Positions 59,579 to 64,000 of a stretch of 64,000 bases of DNA are shown here, piece after piece. The notes beneath the pieces were generated by a model, which saw nothing but the letters and a program-made list of their open reading frames with translations, was not told the DNA's origin and searched no databases. The translations under genes were made by a program, and so were the position numbers. This DNA is from Plasticicumulans acidivorans (lineage in GTDB: Bacteria > Pseudomonadota > Gammaproteobacteria > Competibacterales > Competibacteraceae). The number at the start of each line of letters is the position of its first letter. Position 1 is the first letter of the stretch. The stretch is from assembly GCF_003182095.1 (NCBI RefSeq), contig NZ_QGTJ01000001.1, forward strand, positions 124,001 through 188,000, written 5' to 3'.

Positions 59579-59894
59579 TCAGCGCTGCGGGCGGCCGCAG
59601 CGTGCCCACAGCGTCAGCAGCGTCGGCCACAGCAGGGTATTGAGCAGGTCGTGCAGGCTGGCCGGCCAGCGCCAGCAGCCCAGGCTCGTCGCGCCGATCG
59701 GGCAGCTCGCCGGCCAGCGCCACCGCCAAGCACCGTCAGCCAGAGGGCCACGGTGAACGCAGCGGCCGCCGCCACAGCCCGGAAACGGCCAACAGCCGCC
59801 GCCGCCCGACGGGCGGGTGCAAGGCGTCCTTCGACAGACCAAGCACGGCGACGAGGTCGAGTTTGAGCGACTGGAAGGCGGAAGTTTCGATCAT
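59579..59894 (-). pseudogene. Decayed small membrane-protein gene
   Basis: Three minus-strand frames in succession each hold a protein-like piece: MIETSAFQSLKLDLVAVLGL with SKDALH, then a hydrophobic FRAVAAAAAFTVALWLTVLG, then WRWPASLHDLLNTLLWPTLL. Together they look like one protein of about 100 residues with two or three membrane helices. From memory such a protein (ending in SLHDLLNTLFWPT-like sequence) is widespread in proteobacteria. No single frame covers it, so at least two frameshifts have broken it, unless the sequence is wrong here. Confidence 0.55.
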
Positions 59895-59959
59895 CGGCAC
59901 GTGCAGCACGAGAAACCAGCGCCAAGCTGGTCGGCGCCGGCCTGAAAGCCAGCGCACGC

Positions 59960-60193
59960 TCAGCGCGTGCGCGCGACCAGTTCCATGTACGCCGGCAGAT
60001 TCGCCACTTGCGAACGGGTCTCGCGGTACATCTGCTCCAGCGTGCGGGCGGCGTTGGTGTAACTGAGCAGCAGATCTTCCAGATCCGTGCCGGCATCGAG
60101 CGGACGCGCGGCCAGCTCTTGTTCGAGGTGATCGATCCTGAACTCGATGGCCTGGATGACCAGGGCCAGGGTCCTTCCGTTGATAGGCAGCAT
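59960..60193 (-). CDS. Small coiled-coil-like hypothetical protein
   Basis: 77 residues from ATG 60193 with GAGG at 8 nt. The sequence LALVIQAIEFRIDHLEQELA then LLLSYTNAARTLEQMYRETR shows helical heptad character; charged, no signal or membrane segment. The codon pattern looks coding. I do not recognise the family. About 265 bp upstream of it (60194-60457) have no gene; only a small hairpin CAGGCA/TGCCTG at 60390-60406. Confidence 0.6.
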   Translation of the reverse strand: MLPINGRTLALVIQAIEFRIDHLEQELAARPLDAGTDLEDLLLSYTNAARTLEQMYRETRSQVANLPAYMELVARTR

Positions 60194-60457
60194 CTACTGA
60201 TCCTCAACCGACGGTTACCGACAGACGGCCAGACACCGCACGCAAAAACGCTGCACGCCACCCGCTGCGGCTTCGCATCCTGCGGGGCCTTGGCAGCGGG
60301 CGGACACGGTGCAGTTTTAAGGTGTCCGGACCCATTCGCTTAATTCGATGTAAAGAGCATCCGGCAGGCTTGTTGCGTTTTTAATCGCACAGGCAACTGC
60401 TGCCTGGACACCTGCCCGCGGGCGCCTCCGGGCCGACCCGCCCATTCCGCGGACAGC

Positions 60458-61090
60458 TCAGGCCCCGAGAAAATCCACCCGGCGGAATTTGTCTTCGAGG
60501 AAGCGTCCGTTGGCCAGCAGCGCCTGGGCGTCGCTGGCGGCGACGTTGTTGACGATCTCGCGCAGCTTGGCGTCGAGCAGGCTGAGCTGTTCGCCGAGCA
60601 GCTGGCGTGCGGTACGCCCGTCCTGCAGCGGATGGCTGATGCGAAACACCGGCGGCAGTGCGACGTAATTGGCCAGGGTTTCCGGCAGGTAGCGCAGCAC
60701 CGTCTCGTGCACGGTGAACAGATCGGCATCGTGGTGGCTGGCGCCGACCAGGCGCGGCAGCACTTCGGCGACCGAGGCGCGCACGCTGTCCAGATGGCGC
60801 GCGGCTTCGAGCTGCAGGTGCGGGCGTACCCGGGCGATCAGGCGATCGAGGCGGGCAAGCGTCTCGTCGGCATCGAGGCCGTCGGCGAGGTCGGCTTCGA
60901 GCGCCGGCGGCCGACGGCCGAGCAGCCAGCCGGCGGCATACAGGCCGGCGGTGATCGCCAGCCAGCCCGGGCCGATCACGCCGGCAAACAGCAGCAGCGG
61001 GCCGAGCAGCGCCAGCGCACAGCCGGCGATGTTGGCGTTGCTGTAGAGAAACAGCAGCAGCCGCAGCCTGAACGCGCGGGGCGGGCTCAC
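60458..61090 (-). CDS. XpaC-like membrane protein of the TelA operon
   Basis: 210 residues; GTG 61090 overlaps the VWA gene stop (GTGA). Two adjacent N-terminal membrane helices (IAGCALALLGPLLLFAGVIG and PGWLAITAGLYAAGWLLG) precede a long helical cytoplasmic region (DETLARLDRLIARVRPHLQL, FTVHETVLRYLPETLANYVA). TelA-family genes often sit beside XpaC-type proteins with this plan, so I infer an XpaC-like role; function is not known. Confidence 0.65.
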   Translation of the reverse strand: MSPPRAFRLRLLLFLYSNANIAGCALALLGPLLLFAGVIGPGWLAITAGLYAAGWLLGRRPPALEADLADGLDADETLARLDRLIARVRPHLQLEAARHLDSVRASVAEVLPRLVGASHHDADLFTVHETVLRYLPETLANYVALPPVFRISHPLQDGRTARQLLGEQLSLLDAKLREIVNNVAASDAQALLANGRFLEDKFRRVDFLGA

Positions 61091-62664
61091 TGATACCCCC
61101 GGATGTCCTTGAACACCTGCGCCAGCGCGGTCTTGCGGCCGTCGAAGGTGCGCCCGCCGGTCAGCTCGGCGAGCGCCTGCATCTCGGCAACGTTGCCCTC
61201 GCCGTAGAGGATCGGGAACACCCGCACCCACGGCTGGCTGCCCTGGCGCAGGCGGAAGTCCTCGAAGCGCAGGCCCTGATTGCTCTGCCCATCGGTGAGC
61301 AGCAGGATGCTGACGAGGCGCTGCGGATCGCGCGTGCGCTCATCGGAGCCGATGCGCTCGGCAAGCTCCAGCGCGTCGTAGACCGCGGTGCCGCCGCGGG
61401 CTTCGAGCCCGCCGGCGTAGTGCAGCACGGCGTCGCGGCCGCTGGCGATCTGCCCGGCGGCGAAGTCGATCTGCACGGGTGCCGAAACCTCGCTGGCGAA
61501 AGTGATCAACACCACCCGCTCGCGCGGCTGGAAGCGTGCATAACGCGCGCTGGCACGCTGCGCATCGGCACCGGCGAGCGCCTGCAGCGCCGCACGCACC
61601 GACTGCAGGCGCTCGCCGGCCATCGAGCCGCTGACATCGAGCACCAGGATCGAGGTCGCCGGCCGCCGCCAGTCACTCTGGTAGGCCGCGAGCACCGCGT
61701 CGACGACATCGAGGCGGTTGGGAAACGCCAGTTCGGCGACCGCCGTGTCCGGCAGCGCCGCCGCCGGCGCAGCGTCCGGGTTCGACGGCCGCAGATAGGC
61801 CGCCGCCACGGCATCGCGCTGGAAGGCTGCGGCCTTGAGCACGGCGACCAGGCGCTCATATTCGGCGCGGCGGGCGCCGTTGAGCAGCATCAGCGGGTAA
61901 TCGGCGGAGATCACGCCGTCGCGCGGATAGATCAGCTGCAGCTGCGCGTCGGCCGGCAGGCGCTGGTTGGTCTGCAGGATCACCGCCTCGTAATTGACCA
62001 TCGCGTCGAGGCGGTCGGCCTCGCGCACGAAGGCATCGGCGAGCCAGCCGGAGCTGCCGGCGGTCAGCGCCTGCCCGCGCAGGAAGGCGCGCAGCAGCGC
62101 GCCGTCGATCTCCTCGACGCGCAGGTCCTCGCTCTTGCCGGCGGCAGCCGAAGCCACCGCGAACAGCGCGCTCATGCCGGTGTTGGAAGCGGTCGGGTTG
62201 CTCATCGCGTAGCGCAGGCGGCCGGCGCCGGCGAGCTGGGCGATGTCGGCCCAGCTCGGTGCCTGCCGGTCCCAGCCCAGCGCCGCCACCAGCGGCGCTT
62301 TCACGCCGAGAGCGACGCGCGAATAGAACAGCTTCTCGCGGGCCAGCGGCGGCTGGCTCAGCGCCAGCACCGGATAGGCGCCGTTCGGCGGCAGGATGGC
62401 GTCGAAATGCTCGCCGGCCTCGATGCGCTCGACGATGTCGAGCGTGCCGGCGTACTCGAAGCGCAGCTCGACGCCGGCACCGTGCGCGGCCTGGCGGATG
62501 GCGGCTTCCAGCGGCTTGAGCTCGGAGCCGGCGAGGATCGAGAACGCCTGCGCATCCGCCTGCGCCGCGCGCTGGCCGTCGTCGCGGTCGCAGGCCGGCA
62601 GCAGCGCGAGGCACAGCAGCCAGGCCAGCGCCCGCAGCCAGCCGCGCAGGCGGACACGGCTCAC
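61087..62664 (-). CDS. Lipoprotein with substrate-binding and von Willebrand factor A domains
   Basis: 525 residues; GTG 62664 overlaps the telA stop (GTGA). Signal with lipobox: LAWLLCLALLPAC, so membrane-anchored. Residues about 40-310 resemble an extracellular solute-binding domain (AFSILAGSELKPLEAAIRQ, LRFEYAGTLDIVERIEAG, RYAMSNPTASNTGMSALF). From about 335 a VWA domain carries the MIDAS motif DVSGSMAGE, GGTAVYDALELAERI and LLTDGQSN. The fusion is known in actinobacteria and some others beside TelA. The ligand is unknown; VWA suggests metal-dependent protein binding. Confidence 0.88.
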   Translation of the reverse strand: MSRVRLRGWLRALAWLLCLALLPACDRDDGQRAAQADAQAFSILAGSELKPLEAAIRQAAHGAGVELRFEYAGTLDIVERIEAGEHFDAILPPNGAYPVLALSQPPLAREKLFYSRVALGVKAPLVAALGWDRQAPSWADIAQLAGAGRLRYAMSNPTASNTGMSALFAVASAAAGKSEDLRVEEIDGALLRAFLRGQALTAGSSGWLADAFVREADRLDAMVNYEAVILQTNQRLPADAQLQLIYPRDGVISADYPLMLLNGARRAEYERLVAVLKAAAFQRDAVAAAYLRPSNPDAAPAAALPDTAVAELAFPNRLDVVDAVLAAYQSDWRRPATSILVLDVSGSMAGERLQSVRAALQALAGADAQRASARYARFQPRERVVLITFASEVSAPVQIDFAAGQIASGRDAVLHYAGGLEARGGTAVYDALELAERIGSDERTRDPQRLVSILLLTDGQSNQGLRFEDFRLRQGSQPWVRVFPILYGEGNVAEMQALAELTGGRTFDGRKTALAQVFKDIRGYQ

Positions 62665-63878
62665 AGCCGGACCTCCCCCGGCGCCGGCAGGGCCGCGCCC
62701 GGTGCCGCCTCGCCGCGCACGCGCTCGACGTATTCCTGCGCGCGCGAGACTTCCTGCGTCAGCGCATCGACGGTGGTCTGCATCGAGGCCAGCGCCCGGC
62801 CCTTGTATTCGGACAGCGCGTCCATCGCCGCGTAGACGTTCTGGAAGGCCTGCCGCAGCTGGTCGAGGTTGACCGTGCTCGACGCCGCCTGCTGGTGGAT
62901 CGCGGTGCCCTGCTCGCGCAGCAGCTGGCTGGTGCCGGCGATCAGGTTGCCGGTGGTGGTGTTGAGCGCGGTGATCTGCTCCAGCACCAGCTTCTGGTTG
63001 GTCAGCGCCTGGGCGACGATGACCGCGGTGCGCAGCGCCGAAACGGTGGTGGTGGTCGCCCGGTCGACACCCTTGCTCAGCTCCAGATTGTTGCGGCGCA
63101 CCACGTCAAGCGCCAGGTAACCCTGCACGTTGACGCTCATCTGCGTCAGCAGGTCCTGCACCTTCTGCCGGGTGTAGAACAGCATTTCCTCGCGCACCAC
63201 GCGCGCCTTGTCCGGGTCGACGGCATCGAGCTGCGCGGCGCGGGCTTCCAGCTCGCCGTCGAGCTTGCGGCCGATGTAGACGTATTTCTCCAGCCGCTCC
63301 ATCAGCCCCCACAGGTTGACCTTCTCCTGCTCGATCGCGGCGTTGTCGCGCAGCAGCTCGTCCTTGCCGCGCTTGAGCGAGGCGATGATGGCGTTGAGGT
63401 GCGACTGCGAGGAGCGGAAGCGGTCGAAGTACGCCGCCATGCGGTTGCCGAAGGGGATGAAGCCGAGCAGCCGGCGCGGTGCAAACAGATCGCCCTGCCG
63501 GGTCGGATCGAGCGTGTCGATCTGATGACGCAGCTCGACCAGGCCGCGGCCGATGTTGGAGTTCTCGTCGAACAGCCCGGTGTGCAGCGCCCCGACCGGA
63601 CGTTCAAGCAGGCGGTTGGAGACCGAGGCCGAGGCCTCGATCTCGCGGCTGCCCATGCTGTGCACGCGCTCGACGGCGACCTTGAAGCGCGCGTCGTGAA
63701 CGTCGTGCGCGGTGATCTCGTCGATGAAACCGCGCACCTGCGTGTCGAGCACCTGCAGGTCCTCGGGCTTTAGACGGACTTTGCCGGCCGCCGCCTCGGT
63801 CGGTACTGCCGCCACCGGCTGCGGCGGCTCCAGCGTGAACTCTTCGGCCGCCGCCGCCACGCCATTACCTGTGTCCAT
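62661..63878 (-). CDS. telA: TelA/KlaA-family toxic anion resistance protein
   Basis: 405 residues from ATG 63878, a cytoplasmic all-helical protein with the TelA pattern: RLLGFIPFGNRMAAYFDRFR, SSQSHLNAIIASLKRGKDEL, LMERLEKYVYIGRKLDGELE, FYTRQKVQDLLTQMSVNVQG and YLALDVVRRNNLELSKGVDR. Family members are linked to tellurite and other toxic anion resistance, but the mechanism is unresolved. It lies 10 bp after the partial gene at the window edge and is coupled to the VWA lipoprotein gene. Confidence 0.92.
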   Translation of the reverse strand: MDTGNGVAAAAEEFTLEPPQPVAAVPTEAAAGKVRLKPEDLQVLDTQVRGFIDEITAHDVHDARFKVAVERVHSMGSREIEASASVSNRLLERPVGALHTGLFDENSNIGRGLVELRHQIDTLDPTRQGDLFAPRRLLGFIPFGNRMAAYFDRFRSSQSHLNAIIASLKRGKDELLRDNAAIEQEKVNLWGLMERLEKYVYIGRKLDGELEARAAQLDAVDPDKARVVREEMLFYTRQKVQDLLTQMSVNVQGYLALDVVRRNNLELSKGVDRATTTTVSALRTAVIVAQALTNQKLVLEQITALNTTTGNLIAGTSQLLREQGTAIHQQAASSTVNLDQLRQAFQNVYAAMDALSEYKGRALASMQTTVDALTQEVSRAQEYVERVRGEAAPGAALPAPGEVRL

Positions 63879-63888
63879 GGTCCTTACC

Positions 63889-64000
63889 TCATCGGTATTG
63901 CTGCTCGATGCCCTCGATGAGCCGCTCCAGCCATTCATGGCTCGGCGGCTCGATGACGTCGACGAGCTGCGCCGGCACTTTCACGCCCTGCTCACGCCAG
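63889..64000 (-). CDS. C-terminal end of an unidentified gene (5' part outside window)
   Basis: A minus-strand frame enters from the window edge and ends TGA at 63889. The visible 36 codons include GVKVPAQLVDVIEPPSHEWL and end EGIEQQYR. It ends 10 bp before telA and its codon use is coding-like, so it is probably the preceding gene of the TelA operon. Too short to identify. Confidence 0.6.
   Translation of the reverse strand, partial: WREQGVKVPAQLVDVIEPPSHEWLERLIEGIEQQYR

Overview
This is about 64 kb of a GC-rich Gram-negative chromosome, most likely a beta- or gammaproteobacterium. Evidence for this is the TonB-dependent receptor, Wza/Wzx/Wzy-type exopolysaccharide genes, a PEP-CTERM sorting tail, TruC, Uup and the Ssu sulfonate system. 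I cannot name the genus. No rRNA, tRNA, CRISPR array or phage was seen. The window is a set of chromosomal neighbourhoods interrupted by AT-richer, probably acquired islands.

Layout. (1) 1-5.7 kb: a truncated ModA-like binding protein, a GNAT acetyltransferase, a divergent sensor kinase/response regulator pair and chorismate synthase (aroC). (2) 5.7-25.8 kb: a large minus-strand exopolysaccharide locus. It has a small YjbE/GfcA-like protein, a YjbH-like outer-membrane protein, a giant SLBB export protein, a Wzz-type co-polymerase, a Wzx flippase, a WcaF-like acetyltransferase, an unusual radical-SAM/pyruvyltransferase fusion, four glycosyltransferases, a Wzy-like polymerase, GDP-fucose synthesis (gmd, fcl) and a priming sugar-phosphate transferase broken by a one-base frameshift. 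The glycosyltransferase core is visibly AT-richer than its flanks. (3) 26-32.4 kb: a PEP-CTERM phytase-like esterase, truC, an AT-rich acyltransferase, an alpha/beta hydrolase and an ABC-F ATPase. (4) 32.4-39.4 kb: the trehalose trio otsB-GH15-otsA, a HisN-type phosphatase, an ABC-2 type ATPase with no permease beside it, and a TroA-like metal-chelate binding protein. (5) 39.4-42.8 kb: an island with an AT-rich HAD hydrolase, a decayed IS481-type transposase, a small acidic protein and a methyltransferase.

(6) 42.8-49.8 kb is the most interesting part: a compact methanobactin-like copper-chelator RiPP operon on the minus strand. A 31-residue precursor gene too short for ordinary gene callers (mbnA-like, core MCCGSCCAPVGVN) is followed by mbnB-like (DUF692), mbnC-like, a MATE exporter, a TonB-dependent receptor, and a FecCD permease plus ATPase. 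Several steps are translationally coupled. A 12-bp perfect hairpin separates the precursor from the enzymes, and a 14-bp perfect hairpin lies upstream of the precursor. The missing periplasmic binding protein is probably the TroA-like gene at 38.3 kb, beyond the transposon-scarred island.

(7) 49.8-59.5 kb: sulfur acquisition. ssuEAD lies directly upstream of the methanobactin operon but is closed by a strong terminator. ssuCB sits about 5 kb away. Between them are a FAD/NAD(P) oxidoreductase, an RBBP9-like hydrolase, a degenerate EAL protein, an orphan sulfate-binding protein and an MgtC-like membrane protein. (8) 59.5-64 kb: a decayed small membrane-protein gene, a short conserved-looking coiled protein, and a tightly coupled TelA / VWA-lipoprotein / XpaC-like operon running to the window edge.

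All family assignments come from reading translated sequence and recalled family motifs; no database search was run.
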